The translations under genes were made by a program, and so were the position numbers. From NCBI RefSeq assembly GCF_050947335.1, contig NW_027473826.1:62001-126000 (forward strand): DNA of 64,000 nt, in the 5' to 3' direction. This DNA is from Megachile rotundata. Lineage: Eukaryota > Arthropoda > Insecta > Hymenoptera > Megachilidae. Shown here one piece after another: positions 11,662-26,406 of this stretch. A model generated the notes under the pieces. That model ran no database searches and had not been told where the DNA came from. It worked only from the letters and a program-made list of their open reading frames with translations. How positions within the stretch are numbered: position 1 is the stretch's first letter; each line of letters begins with the position of its first letter.

Positions 11662-12898
11662 CTATCGATCATATAAGCATAATATGGCTAATAATATGAG
11701 TTAGATTGATAATAATAAGAGTAATAAGTATAGTAATTGTCGTTCTCTCGATCATATAAGCATAATATGGCTAATAATATGAGTTAGATTGATAATAATA
11801 AGAGTAATGAGTATAGCAATTGTAGTTCTATCGATCATTTAAGCATAATATGGCTAATAATATGAGTTAGATTGATAATAATAAGAGTAATGAGTATAGT
11901 AATTGTAGTTCTATCGATCATATCTGCATAATATGGTTAATAATATGAGTTAGATTCATAATAATAAGAGTAGTAAGTATAGTATTTGTCGTTCTATCGA
12001 TCATATAAGCATAATATGGCTAATAATATGAGGTAGATTGATAATAATAAGAGTAATAAGTATAGTAATTGTCGTTCTATCGATCATTTAAGCATAATAT
12101 GGGTAATAATATGAGTCAGATTGATAATAATTACAGTAATAAGTATAGTAATTGTCGTTCTATCGATAATATAAGCATAATATGGCTAATAATATGAGTT
12201 AGATTGATAATACTAAGAGTAGTGAGTATAGTAATTCTCGTTCTATCGATCATATAAGCATAATATGGCTAATAATATGAGTTAGATTGATAATAATAAG
12301 AGTAATAAGTATAGTAATTGTCGTTCTCTCGATCATATAAGCATAATATGGCTAATAATATGAGTTAGATTGATAATAATAAGAGTAATGAGTATAGCAA
12401 TTGTAGTTCTATCGATCATTTAAGCATAATATGGCTAATAATATGAGTTAGATTGATAATAATAAGAGTAATGAGTATAGTAATTGTAGTTCTATCGATC
12501 ATATCTGCATAATATGGTTAATAATATGAGTTAGATTCATAATAATAAGAGTAGTAAGTATAGTATTTGTCGTTCTATCGATCATATAAGCATAATATGG
12601 CTAATAATATGAGGTAGATTGATAATAATAAGAGTAATAAGTATAGTAATTGTCGTTCTATCGATCATTTAAGCATAATATGGGTAATAATATGAGTCAG
12701 ATTGATAATAATAACAGTAATAAGTATAGTAATTGTCGTTCTATCGATAATATAAGCATAATATGGCTAATAATATGAGTTAGATTGATAATACTAAGAG
12801 TAGTGAGTATAGTAATTCTCGTTCTATCGATCATATAAGCATAATATGGCTAATAATATGAGTTAGATTGATAATAATAAGAGTAATAAGTATAGTAA
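11662..12898. repeat. Two tandem copies of a 7-unit, 581-bp higher-order repeat
   Basis: Bases 11662-12317 match 12243-12898 at an offset of exactly 581 bp (7 x 83). The shared rare marker 'gaggtagattg' is at 12030 and 12611. The order is a 'ctctcgatc' unit, two 'gtaatgag' units, a 'gattcataat' unit, a 'gaggtag' unit, a TATCGATA unit and an 'actaag' unit. The only difference I noticed is 'aattacag' against 'aataacag' near 12130. The high identity suggests a recent local duplication. Confidence 0.88.
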
Positions 12899-15800
12899 TT
12901 GTCGTTCTATCGATAATATAAGCATAATATGGCTAATAATATGAGTTAGATTGATAATACTAAGAGTAGTGAGTATAGTAATTCTCGTTCTATCGATCAT
13001 ATAAGCATAATATGGCTAATAATATGAGTTAGATTGATAATAATAAGAGTAATGAGTATAGTAATTCTAGTTCTATCGATCATTTAAGCATAATATGGCT
13101 AATAATATGAGTTAGATTGATAATAATAAGAGTAATAAGTATAGTAATTGTCGTTCTCTCGATCATATAAGCATAATATGGCTAATAATATGAGTTAGAG
13201 TGATAATACTAAGAGTAGTGAGTATAGTAATTCTCATTCTATCGATCATATAAGCATAATATGGCTAATAATATGAGTTAGATTGATAATAATAACAGTA
13301 ATAAGTATAGTAATTGTCGTTCTATCGATAATATAAGCATAATATGGCTAATAATATGAGTTAGATTGATAATACTAAGAGTAGTGAGTATAGTAATTGT
13401 CGTTCTATCGATCATATAAGCATAATATGGCTAATAATATGAGTTAGATTGATAATAGTAAGAGTAATAAGTATAGTATTTGTCGTTCTATCGATCATAT
13501 AAGCATAATATGGCTAATAATACGAGTTAGATTGATAATAATAAGAGTAATAAGTATAGTAATTGCCGTTCTATCGATCATTTAAGCATAATATGGCTAA
13601 CAATACGAGTTAGATTGATAATAATAAGAGTAATAAATACAGTAATTGTCGTTCTATCGATCATATAAGCATAATAAGGCTAATAATATGAGTTAGAGTG
13701 ATAATACTAAGAGTAGTGAGTATAGTAATTCTCATTCTATCGATCATATAAGCATAATATGGCTAATAATACGAGTTAGATTGATAATAATAAGAGTAAT
13801 AAGTATAGTGATGGTCGTTCTATCGATCATTTAAGCATAATATGGCTAATAATATGAGTTAGATTGATAATAATAAGAGTAATGAGTATAGTAATTGTAG
13901 TTCTATCGATCATATCTGCATAATATTGTTAATAATATGAGTTAGATTGATAATAATAAGAGTAATAAGTATAGTAATTGTCGTTCTATCGATCATATCT
14001 GCATAATATGGTTAATAATATGAGTTAGATTGATAATAGTGAGTGTAATAAGTATAGTGAATGTCGTTCTATCGATAATATCAGCATAATATGGGTAATA
14101 ATATGAGTTCGATTGACAATAATAAGCGTAATAAGTATAGTAATTGTCTTTCTATCGATCATTTAAGCATAATATGGCTAATAATATGAGTCAGATTGAT
14201 AATAATAACAGCAATAAGTATAGTAATTGTCGTTCTATCGATAATATAAGCATAATATGGCTAATAATATGAGTTAGATTGATAATAATAACAGTAATAA
14301 GTATAGTAATTGTCGTTCTATCGATAATATAAGCATAATATGGCTAATAATATGAGTTAGATTGATAATACTAAGAGTAGTGAGTATAGTAATTGTCGTT
14401 CTATCGATCATATAAGCATAATATGCCTAATAATACGAGTTAGATTGATAATAATAAGCGTAATAAGTATAGTAATTGTCGTTCTATCGATCATATAAGC
14501 ATAATATGCCTAATAATACGAGTTAGAGTGATAATACTAAGAGTAGTGAGTAAAGTAATTCTCATTCTATCGATCATATAAGCATAATATGGCTAATAAT
14601 ATGAGTTAGATTGATAATAATAAGAGTAATAAGTATAGTAATTGTCGTTCTATCGATCATATCTGCATAATATGGTTAATAATATGAGTTAGATTGATAA
14701 TAGTGAGTGTAATAAGTATAGTGAATGTCGTTCTATCGATAATATCAGCATAATATGGGTAATAATATGAGTTCGATTGACAATAATAAGCGTAATAAGT
14801 ATAGTAATTCTCGTTCTATCGATCATATAAGCATAATATGGCTAATAATATGAGTTAGATTGATAATAATAAGAGTAATGAGTATAGTAATTGTCGTTCT
14901 ATCGATCATAGAAGCATAATATGGCTAATAATATGAGTTAGATTGATAATACTAAGAGTAGTGAGTATAGTAATTCTCGTTCTATCGATCATATAAGCAT
15001 AATATGGCTAATAATTAAAGTTAGATTGATAATAATAAGCGTAATAAGTATAGTAATTGTAGTTCTATCGACCATTTAAGCATAATATGGCTAATAATAT
15101 GAGTCAGATTGATAATAATAACAGTAATAAGTATAGTAATTGTCGTTCTATCGATAATATAAGCATAAAGAGCTAATAATATGAGTTAGATTTATAATAA
15201 TAAGAGTAATAAGTATAGTAACTGTCGTTCTATCGATCATGTAAGCACAATATGGCTAATAATATGAGTTAGATTGATAATAATAAGAGTAATAAGTATA
15301 GTAATTGTCGTTCTATCGATCATATCTGCATAATATGGTTAATAATATGAGTTAGATTGATAATAATAAGAGTAATAAGTATAGTAATTGTCGTTATATC
15401 GATCATATAACCATAATATGGCTAATAGCATGAGTTGGATTGATAATAATAAGAGTAATGAGTATAGTAATTGTAGTTCTATCGATCATATCTGCATAAT
15501 ATGGTTAATAATATGAGTTAGATTGATAATAGTGAGTGTAATAAATATAGTAATTGATGTTCTATCGCTCATATTAGCACAATATGGCTAATAATATGAG
15601 TTAGATTGATAATAATAACAGTAATAAGTATAGTAATTGTCGTTCCATCGATAATATAAGCATAATATGGCTAATAATATGAGTTAGATTGATAATACTA
15701 AGAGTAGTGAGTATAGTAATTGTCGTTCTATCGATCATATAAGCATAATATGGTTAATAATATGAGTTAGATTCATAATAATAAGAGTAATAAGTATAGT

Positions 15801-18239
15801 AATTGTCGTTCTATCGATAATATGAGCATAATATGGCTAATAATATGAGTTAGATTGATAATACTAAGAGTAGTGAGTATAGTAATTCTCGTTCTATCGA
15901 TCATATAAGCATAATATGGCTAATAATATGAGTTAGATTGATAATAATAAGAGTAATGAGTATAGTAATTGTCGTTCTATCGATCATAGAAGCATAATAT
16001 GGCTAATAATATGAGTTAGATTGATAATACTAAGAGTAGTGAGTATAGTAATTCTCGTTCTATCGATCATATAAGCATAATATGGCTAATAATATGAGTT
16101 AGATTGATAATAATAAGCGTAATAAGTATAGTAATTGTCGTTCTATCGATCATTTAAGCATAATATGGCTAATAATATGAGTTAGATTGATAATAATAAG
16201 AGTAATAACTACAGTAATTGTCGTTCTCTCGATCATATAAGCATAATATGGCTAATAATATGAGTTAGATTGATAATACTAAGAGTAGTGAGTATAGTAA
16301 TTCTCGTTCTATCGATCATATAAGCATAATATGGCTAATAATATGAGTTAGATTGATAATAATAAGAGTAATGAGTGTAGTAATTGTAGTTCTATCGACC
16401 ATTTAAGCATAATATGGCTAATAATATGAGTCAGATTGATAATAATAACAGTAATAAGTATAGTAATTGTAGTTCTATCGATAATATAAGCATAATATGG
16501 CTAATAATATGAGTTAGATTGATAATAATAAGAGTAATAAGTATAGTAATTGTCGTTCTATCGATCATTTAAGCATAATATGGCTAATAATATGAGTCAG
16601 ATTGATAATAATAACAGCAATAAGTATAGTAATTGTCGTTCTATCGATAATATAAGCATAATATGGCTAATAATATGAGTTAGATTGATAATAATAACAG
16701 TAATAAGTATAGTAATTGTCGTTCTATCGATCATTTAAGCATAATATGGCTAATAATATGAGTTAGATTGATAATACTAAGAGTAGTGAGTATAGTAATT
16801 CTCGTTCTATCGATCATATAAGCATAATATGGCTAATAATATGAGTTAGATTGATAATAATAAGAGTAATGAGTATAGTATTTGTCGTTCTATCGATCAT
16901 ATAAGCATAATATGCCTAATAATACGAGTTAGATTGATAATAATAAGCGTAATAAGTATAGTAATTGTCGTTCTATCGATCATTTAAGCATAATATGGCT
17001 AATAATATGAGTTAGATTGATAATAATAAGAGTAATGACTACAGTAATTGTCGTTCTATCGATCATTTAAGCATAATATGGCTAATAATATGAGTTAGAT
17101 TGATAATACTAAGAGTAGTGAGTATAGTAATTCTCGTTCTATCGATCATATAAGCATAATATGGCTAATAATATGTGTTAGATTGATAATAATAAGAGTA
17201 ATGAGTATAGTATTTGTCGTTCTATCGATCATATAAGCATAATATGCCTAATAATACGAGTTGGATTGATAATAATAAGCGTAATAAGTATAGTAATTGT
17301 CGTTCTACCGATCATTTAAGCATAATATGGCTAATAATATGAGTTAGATTGATAATAATAACAGTAATAAGTATAGTAATTGTCGTTCTATCGATAATAT
17401 AAGCATAATATGGCTAATAATATGAGTTAGATTGATAATACTAAGAGTAGTGAGTATAGTAATTGTCGTTCTATCGATCATATATGCATAATATGGCTAA
17501 CAATATGAGTTAGATTGATAATAATAAGAGTAATAAGTATAGTAATTGTCGTTCTATCGATCATTTAAGCATAATATGGCTAATAATATGTGTTAGATTG
17601 ATAATAATAAGAGTAATGAGTATAGTAATTGTAGTTCTATCGACCATTTAAGCATAATATGGCTAATAATATGAGTCAGATTGATAATAATAACAGTAAT
17701 AAGTATAGTAATTGTCGTTCTATCGATAATATAAGCATAAAGGGCTAATAATATGAGTTAGATTTATAATAATAAGAGTAATAAGTATAGTAACTGTCGT
17801 TCTATCGATCATGTAAGCACAATATGGCTAATAATATGAGTTAGATTGATAATAATAAGAGTAATCAGTATAGAAATTGTAGTTCTATCGATCATTTAAG
17901 CATAATATGGGTAATAATATGAGTTAGATTGATAATAATAAGAGTAATGAGTATAGTAATTGTAGTTCTGTCGATCATATGAGCATAATATGGCTAATAA
18001 TATGAGTTAGATTGATAATAATAAGAGTAATGAGTATAGTAATTGTAGTTCTATCGACCATTTAAGCATAATATGGCTAATAATATGAGTCAGATTGATA
18101 ATAATAACAGTAATAAGTATAGTAATTGTCGTTCTATCGATAATATAAGCATAAAGGGCTAATAATATGAGATAGATTTATAATAATAAGAGTAATAAGT
18201 ATAGTAACTGTCGTTCTATCGATCATGTAAGCACAATAT

Positions 18240-19098
18240 GGCTAATAATATGAGTTAGATTGATAATAATAACAGTAATAAGTATAGTAATTGTCGTTCT
18301 ATCGATAATGTAAGCATAATATGGCTAATAATATGAGGTAGATTGATAATAATAACAGTAATAAGTATAGTTATTGTCGTTCTATCGATAATATAAGCAT
18401 AATATGGCTAATAATATGAGTTAGATTGATAATACTAAGAGTAGTGAGTATGGTAATTGTCGTTCTATCGATCATATAAGCATAATATGGCTAATAATAT
18501 GAGTTAGATTGATAATAATAAGAGTAATAAGTATAGTAATTGTCGTTCTCTCGATCATATAAGCATAATATGGCTAATAATATGAGTTAGAGTGATAATA
18601 CTAAGAGTAGTGAGTATAGTAATTCTCATTCTATCGATCATATAAGCATAATATGGCTAATAATATGAGTTAGATTGATAATAATAACAGTAATAAGTAT
18701 AGTAATTGTCGTTCTATCGATAATGTAAGCATAATATGGCTAATAATATGAGGTAGATTGATAATAATAACAGTAATAAGTATAGTTATTGTCGTTCTAT
18801 CGATAATATAAGCATAATATGGCTAATAATATGAGTTAGATTGATAACACTAAGAGTAGTGAGTATGGTAATTGTCGTTCTATCGATCATATAAGCATAA
18901 TATGGCTAATAATATGAGTTAGATTGATAATAATAAGAGTAATAAGTATAGTAATTGTCGTTCTCTCGATCATATAAGCATAATATGGCTAATAATATGA
19001 GTTCGAGTGATAATATTAAGAGTAGTGAGTATAGTAATTCTCATTCTATCGATCATATAAGCATAATATGGCTAATAATATGAGTTAGATTGATAATA
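18240..19098. repeat. Two tandem copies of a 5-unit, 415-bp higher-order repeat
   Basis: Bases 18240-18683 match 18655-19098 at an offset of exactly 415 bp (5 x 83). 'gaggtagattg' starts at 18335 and 18750, and both copies share 'tatagttattg' and 'gtatggtaattg'. The order is two TATCGATA units, an 'actaag' unit, a 'ctctcgatc' unit and an 'attctcattc' unit. The second copy has 'gataacactaag' and 'gttcgagtgataatattaag' as private changes. Confidence 0.87.
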
Positions 19099-21051
19099 CT
19101 AAGAGTAGTGAGTATAGTAATTGTCGTTCTATCGATCATATAAGCATAATATGGCTAATAATATGAGTTAGATTGGTAATAATAAGAGTAATGAGTATAG
19201 TATTTGTCGTTCTATCGATCATATAAGCATAATATGCCTAATAATACGAGTTAGATTGATAATAATAAGCGTAATAAGTATAGTAATTGTCGTTCTACCG
19301 ATCATTTAAGCATAATATGGCTAATGATATGAGTTAGATTGATAATAATAACAGTAATAAGTATAGCAATTGTCGTTCTATCGATAATATAAGCATAATA
19401 TGGCTAATAATATGAGTTAGATTGATAATACTAAGAGTAGTGAGTATAGTAATTCTCGTTCTATCGATCATACAAGCATAATATGGCTAATAATATGAGT
19501 TAGATTGATAATAATAAGAGTAATGAGTATAGTAATTGTAGTTCTATCGACCACTTAAGCATAATATGGCTAATAATATGAGTCAGATTGATAATAATAA
19601 CAGTAATAAGTATAGTAATTGTCGTTCTATCGATAATATAAGCATAATATGGCTAATAATATGAGTTAGATTGATAATACTAAGAGTAGTGAGTATAGTA
19701 ATTCTCGTTCTATCGATCATATAAGCATAATATGGTTAATAATATGAGTTAGATTGATAATAATAAGAGTAATGAGTATAGTATTTGTCGTTCTATCGAT
19801 CATATAAGCATAATATGCCTAATAATACGAGTTAGATTGATAATAATAAGCGTAATAAGTATAGTAATTGTCGTTCTATCGATCATTTAAGCATAATATG
19901 GCTAATAATATGAGTTAGATTGATAATAATAAGAGTAATAACTACAGTAATTGTCGTTCTCTCGATCATATAAGCATAATATGGCTAATAATATGAGTTA
20001 GATTGATAATAATAAGAGTAATCAGTATAGAAATTGTAGTTCTATCGATCATTTAAGCATAATATGGGTAATAATATGAGTTAGATTGATAATAATAAGA
20101 GTAATGAGTATAGTAATTGTAGTTCTGTCGATCATATGAGCATAATATGGCTAATAATATGAGTTAGATTGATAATAATAAGAGTAATGAGTATAGTAAT
20201 TGTAGTTCTATCGACCATTTAAGCATAATATTTCTAATAATATGAGTCAGATTGATAATAATAACAGTAATAAGTATAGTAATTGTCGTTCTATCGATAA
20301 TATAAGCATAAAGGGCTAATAATATGAGTTAGATTTATAATAATAAGAGTAATAAGTATAGTAACTGTCGTTCTATCGATCATGTAAGCACAATATGGCT
20401 AATAGTATGAGTTAGATTGATAATAATAAGAGTAATGAGTATAGAAATTGTAGTTCTATCGATCATTTAAGCATAATATGGCTAATAATAAGAGATAGAT
20501 TGATAATAATAACAGTAATAGGTATAGTAATTGTCGTTCTACCGATAATATAACCATAATATGGCTAATAATATGAGTTAGATTGATAATACTAAGAGTA
20601 GTGAGTATAGTAATTCTCGTTCTATCGATCATATAAGCATAATATGGCTAATAATATGAGTTAGATTGATAATAATAAGAGTAATGAGTACAGTAATTGT
20701 AGTTCTATCGATCATTTAAGCACAATATGGCTAATAATATGAGTTAGATTGATAATAATAAGAGTAATGGGTATAGTAATTGTAGTTCTATCGATCATAT
20801 CTGCATAATATGGTTAATAATATGAGTTAGATTCATAATAATAAGAGTAATAAGTATAGTAATTGTCGTTCTATCGATCATATAAGCATAATATGGCCAA
20901 TAATATGAGTTAGATTGATAATACTAAGAGTAGTGAGTATAGTAATTCTCGTTCTATCGATCATATAAGCATAATATGGCTAATAATATGAGTTAGATTG
21001 ATAATACTAAGAGTAGTGAGTATAGTAATTCTCGTTCTATCGATCATATAA

Positions 21052-21879
21052 GCATAATATGGCTAATAATATGAGTTAGATTGATAATAATAAGCGTAAT
21101 AAGTATAGTAATTGTCGTTCTATCGATCATTTAAGCATAATATGGCTAATAATATGAGTTAGATTGATAATAATAAGAGTAATAACTACAGTAATTGTCG
21201 TTCTCTCGATCATATAAGCATAATATGGCTAATAATATGAGTTAGAGTGATAATACTAAGAGTAGTGAGTATAGTAATTCTCATTCTATCGATCATATAA
21301 GCATAATATGGCTAATAATATGGGTTAGATTGATAATAATAACAGTAATAAGTATAGTAATTGTCGTTCTATCGATAATATAAGCATAATATGGCTAATA
21401 ATATGAGTTAGATTGATAATACTAAGAGTAGTGAGTATAGTAATTCTCGTTCTATCGATCATACAAGCATAATATGGCTAATAATATGAGTTAGTTTGAT
21501 AATAATAAGAGTAATGAGTATAGTAATTGTAGTTCTATCGACCACTTAAGCATAATATGGCTAATAATATGAGTCAGATTGATAATAATAACAGTAATAA
21601 GTATAGTAATTGTAGTTCTATCGATAATATAAGCATAATATGGCTAATAATATGAGTTAGATTGATAATAATAAGAGTAATAAGTATAGTAATTGTCGTT
21701 CTATCGATCATTTAAGCATAATATGGCTAATAATATGAGTCAGATTGATAATAATAACAGCAATAAGTATAGTAATTGTCGTTCTATCGATAATATAAGC
21801 ATAATATGGCTAATAATATGAGTTAGATTGATAATAATAACAGTAATAAGTATAGTAATTGTCGTTCTATCGATAATAT
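21052..21879. repeat. Ten-unit block, copy 1 (offset 1577)
   Basis: This block recurs at 22629-23456, offset exactly 1577 bp (19 x 83). It is marked by the rare 'atgggttagattg' (21321 and 22898) and 'gagttagtttgataat'. The two copies then diverge: 'gataatatgagc' here against 'gataatatatgc' there. Confidence 0.85.
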
Positions 21880-22628
21880 GAGCATAATATGGCTAATAAT
21901 ATGAGTTAGATTGATAATACTAAGAGTAGTGAGTATAGTAATTCTCGTTCTATCGATCATATAAGCATAATATGGCTAATAATATGAGTTAGATTGATAA
22001 TAATAAGAGTAATGAGTATAGTAATTGTCGTTCTATCGATCATAGAAGCATAATATGGCTAATAATATGAGTTAGATTGATAATACTAAGAGTAGTGAGT
22101 ATAGTAATTCTCGTTCTATCGATCATATAAGCATAATATGGCTAATAATATGAGTTAGATTGATAATAATAAGCGTAATAAGTATAGTAATTGTCGTTCT
22201 ATCGATCATATAAGCATAATATGCCTAATAATACGAGTTAGAGTGATAATACTAAGAGTAGTGAGTAAAGTAATTCTCATTCTATCGATCATATAAGCAT
22301 AATATGGCTAATAATATGAGTTAGATTGATAATAATAAGAGTAATGGGTATAGTAATTGTAGTTCTATCGATCATATCTGCATAATATGGTTAATAATAT
22401 GAGTTAGATTCATAATAGTAAGAGTAATAAGTATAGTAATTGTCGTTCTATCGATAATATGAGCATAATATGGCTAATAATATGAGTTAGATTGATAATA
22501 CTAAGAGTAGTGAGTATAGTAATTCTCGTTCTATCGATCATATAAGCATAATATGGCTAATAATATGAGTTAGATTGATAATAATAAGAGTAATGAGTAT
22601 AGTAATTGTCGTTCTATCGATCATAGAA

Positions 22629-23456
22629 GCATAATATGGCTAATAATATGAGTTAGATTGATAATAATAAGCGTAATAAGTATAGTAATTGTCGTTCTAT
22701 CGATCATTTAAGCATAATATGGCTAATAATATGAGTTAGATTGATAATAATAAGAGTAATAACTACAGTAATTGTCGTTCTCTCGATCATATAAGCATAA
22801 TATGGCTAATAATATGAGTTAGAGTGATAATACTAAGAGTAGTGAGTATAGTAATTCTCATTCTATCGATCATATAAGCATAATATGGCTAATAATATGG
22901 GTTAGATTGATAATAATAACAGTAATAAGTATAGTAATTGTCGTTCTATCGATAATATAAGCATAATATGGCTAATAATATGAGTTAGATTGATAATACT
23001 AAGAGTAGTGAGTATAGTAATTCTCGTTCTATCGATCATACAAGCATAATATGGCTAATAATATGAGTTAGTTTGATAATAATAAGAGTAATGAGTATAG
23101 TAATTGTAGTTCTATCGACCACTTAAGCATAATATGGCTAATAATATGAGTCAGATTGATAATAATAACAGTAATAAGTATAGTAATTGTAGTTCTATCG
23201 ATAATATAAGCATAATATGGCTAATAATATGAGTTAGATTGATAATAATAAGAGTAATAAGTATAGTAATTGTCGTTCTATCGATCATTTAAGCATAATA
23301 TGGCTAATAATATGAGTCAGATTGATAATAATAACAGCAATAAGTATAGTAATTGTCGTTCTATCGATAATATAAGCATAATATGGCTAATAATATGAGT
23401 TAGATTGATAATAATAACAGTAATAAGTATAGTAATTGTCGTTCTATCGATAATAT
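22629..23456. repeat. Ten-unit block, copy 2 (offset 1577)
   Basis: This matches 21052-21879 without a difference that I noticed. It sits between two copies of another block (21842-22667 and 23668-24493, offset 1826 = 22 units, shared rare marker 'gattcataatagtaag'). The two duplications are therefore interleaved, as expected from successive unequal exchanges in different registers. Confidence 0.82.
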
Positions 23457-26406
23457 ATGCATAATATGGCTAATAATATGAGTTAGATTGATAATACTAA
23501 GAGTAGTGAGTAAAGTAATTCTCATTCTATCGATCATATAAGCATAATATGGCTAATAATATGAGTTAGATTGATAATAATAAGAGTAATGGGTATAGTA
23601 ATTGTAGTTCTATCGATCATATCTGCATAATATGGTTAATAATATGAGTTAGATTCATAATAATAAGAGTAATAAGTATAGTAATTGTCGTTCTATCGAT
23701 AATATGAGCATAATATGGCTAATAATATGAGTTAGATTGATAATACTAAGAGTAGTGAGTATAGTAATTCTCGTTCTATCGATCATATAAGCATAATATG
23801 GCTAATAATATGAGTTAGATTGATAATAATAAGAGTAATGAGTATAGTAATTGTCGTTCTATCGATCATAGAAGCATAATATGGCTAATAATATGAGTTA
23901 GATTGATAATACTAAGAGTAGTGAGTATAGTAATTCTCGTTCTATCGATCATATAAGCATAATATGGCTAATAATATGAGTTAGATTGATAATAATAAGC
24001 GTAATAAGTATAGTAATTGTCGTTCTATCGATCATATAAGCATAATATGCCTAATAATACGAGTTAGAGTGATAATACTAAGAGTAGTGAGTAAAGTAAT
24101 TCTCATTCTATCGATCATATAAGCATAATATGGCTAATAATATGAGTTAGATTGATAATAATAAGAGTAATGGGTATAGTAATTGTAGTTCTATCGATCA
24201 TATCTGCATAATATGGTTAATAATATGAGTTAGATTCATAATAGTAAGAGTAATAAGTATAGTAATTGTCGTTCTATCGATAATATGAGCATAATATGGC
24301 TAATAATATGAGTTAGATTGATAATACTAAGAGTAGTGAGTATAGTAATTCTCGTTCTATCGATCATATAAGCATAATATGGCTAATAATATGAGTTAGA
24401 TTGATAATAATAAGAGTAATGAGTATAGTAATTGTCGTTCTATCGATCATAGAAGCATAATATGGCTAATAATATGAGTTAGATTGATAATACTAAGAGT
24501 AGTGAGTATAGTAATTCTCGTTCTATCGATCATATAAGCATAATATGGCTAATAATATGAGTTAGATTGATAATAATAAGCGTAATAAGTATAGTAACTG
24601 TCGTTCTATCGATCATTTAAGCATAATATGGCTAATAATATGAGTTAGATTGATAATAATAAGAGTAATAACTACAGTAATTGTCGTTCTCTCGATCATA
24701 TAAGCATAATATGGCTAATAATATGAGTTAGATTGATAATACTAAGAGTAGTGAGTATAGTAATTCTCGTTCTATCGATCATATAAGCATAATATGGCTA
24801 ATAATATGAGTTAGATTGATAATAATAAGAGTAATGAGTGTAGTAATTGTAGTCCTATCGACCATTTAAGCATAATATGGCTAATAATATGAGTCAGATT
24901 GATAATAATAACAGTAATAAGTATAGTAATTGTCGTTCTATCGATAATATAAGCATAAAGAGCTAATAATATGAGTTAGATTTATAATAATAAGAGTAAT
25001 AAGTATAGTAACTGTCGTTCTATCGATCATGTAAGCACAATATGGCTAATAATATGAGTTAGATTGATAATAATAAGAGTAATAAGTATAGTAATTGTCG
25101 TTCTATCGATCATATCTGCATAATATGGATAATAATATGAGTTAGATTGATAATAATAAGAGTAATAAGTATAGTAATTGTCGTTATATCGATCATATAA
25201 CCATAATATGGCTAATAGCATGAGTTGGATTGATAATAATAAGAGTAATGAGTATAGTAATTGTAGTTCTATCGATCATATCTGCATAATATGGTTAATA
25301 ATATGAGTTAGATTGATAATAGTGAGTGTAATAAATATAGTAATTGATGTTCTATCGCTCATATTAGCACAATATGGCTAATAATATGAGTTAGATTGAT
25401 AATAATAACAGTAATAAGTATAGTAATTGTCGTTCTATCGATAATATAAGCATAATATGGCTAATAATATGAGTTAGATTGATAATACTAAGAGTAGTGA
25501 GTATAGTAATTGTCGTTCTATCGATCATATAAGCATAATATGGTTAATAATATGAGTTAGATTCATAATAATAAGAGTAATAAGTATAGTAATTGTCGTT
25601 CTATCGATAATATGAGCATAATATGGCTAATAATATGAGTTAGATTGATAATACTAAGAGTAGTGAGTATAGTAATTCTCGTTCTATCGATCATATAAGC
25701 ATAATATGGCTAATAATATGAGTTAGATTGATAATAATAAGAGTAATGAGTATAGTAATTGTCGTTCTATCGATCATAGAAGCATAATATGGCTAATAAT
25801 ATGAGTTAGATTGATAATACTAAGAGTAGTGAGTATAGTAATTCTCGTTCTATCGATCATATAAGCATAATATGGCTAATAATATGAGTTAGATTGATAA
25901 TAATAAGCGTAATAAGTATAGTAATTGTCGTTCTATCGATCATTTAAGCATAATATGGCTAATAATATGAGTCAGATTGATAATAATAACAGCAATAAGT
26001 ATAGTAATTGTCGTTCTATCGATAATATAAGCATAATATGGCTAATAATATGAGTTAGATTGATAATAATAACAGTAATAAGTATAGTAATTGTCGTTCT
26101 ATCGATAATATAAGCATAATATGGCTAATAATATGAGTTAGATTGATAATAATAAGAGTAATGAGTGTAGTAATTGTAGTTCTATCGACCATTTAAGCAT
26201 AATATGGCTAACAATATGAGTCAGATTGATAATAATAACAGTAATAAGTATAGTAATTGTCGTTCTATCGATAATATAAGCATAAAGAGCTAATAATATG
26301 AGTTAGATTTATAATAATTTGAGTAATAAGTATAGTAACTGTCGTTCTATCGATCATGTAAGCACAATATGGCTAATAAAATGAGTTAGATTGATAATAA
26401 TAAGAG

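Noticed and set aside
25027..25221. 64-codon minus-strand frame, repeated identically at 31914-32108
   Set aside because: The identity of the two comes from the 6887-bp duplication and not from protein conservation. The product is Y/I/T-rich repeat translation. The third copy of this region (near 44 kb) does not keep the frame.
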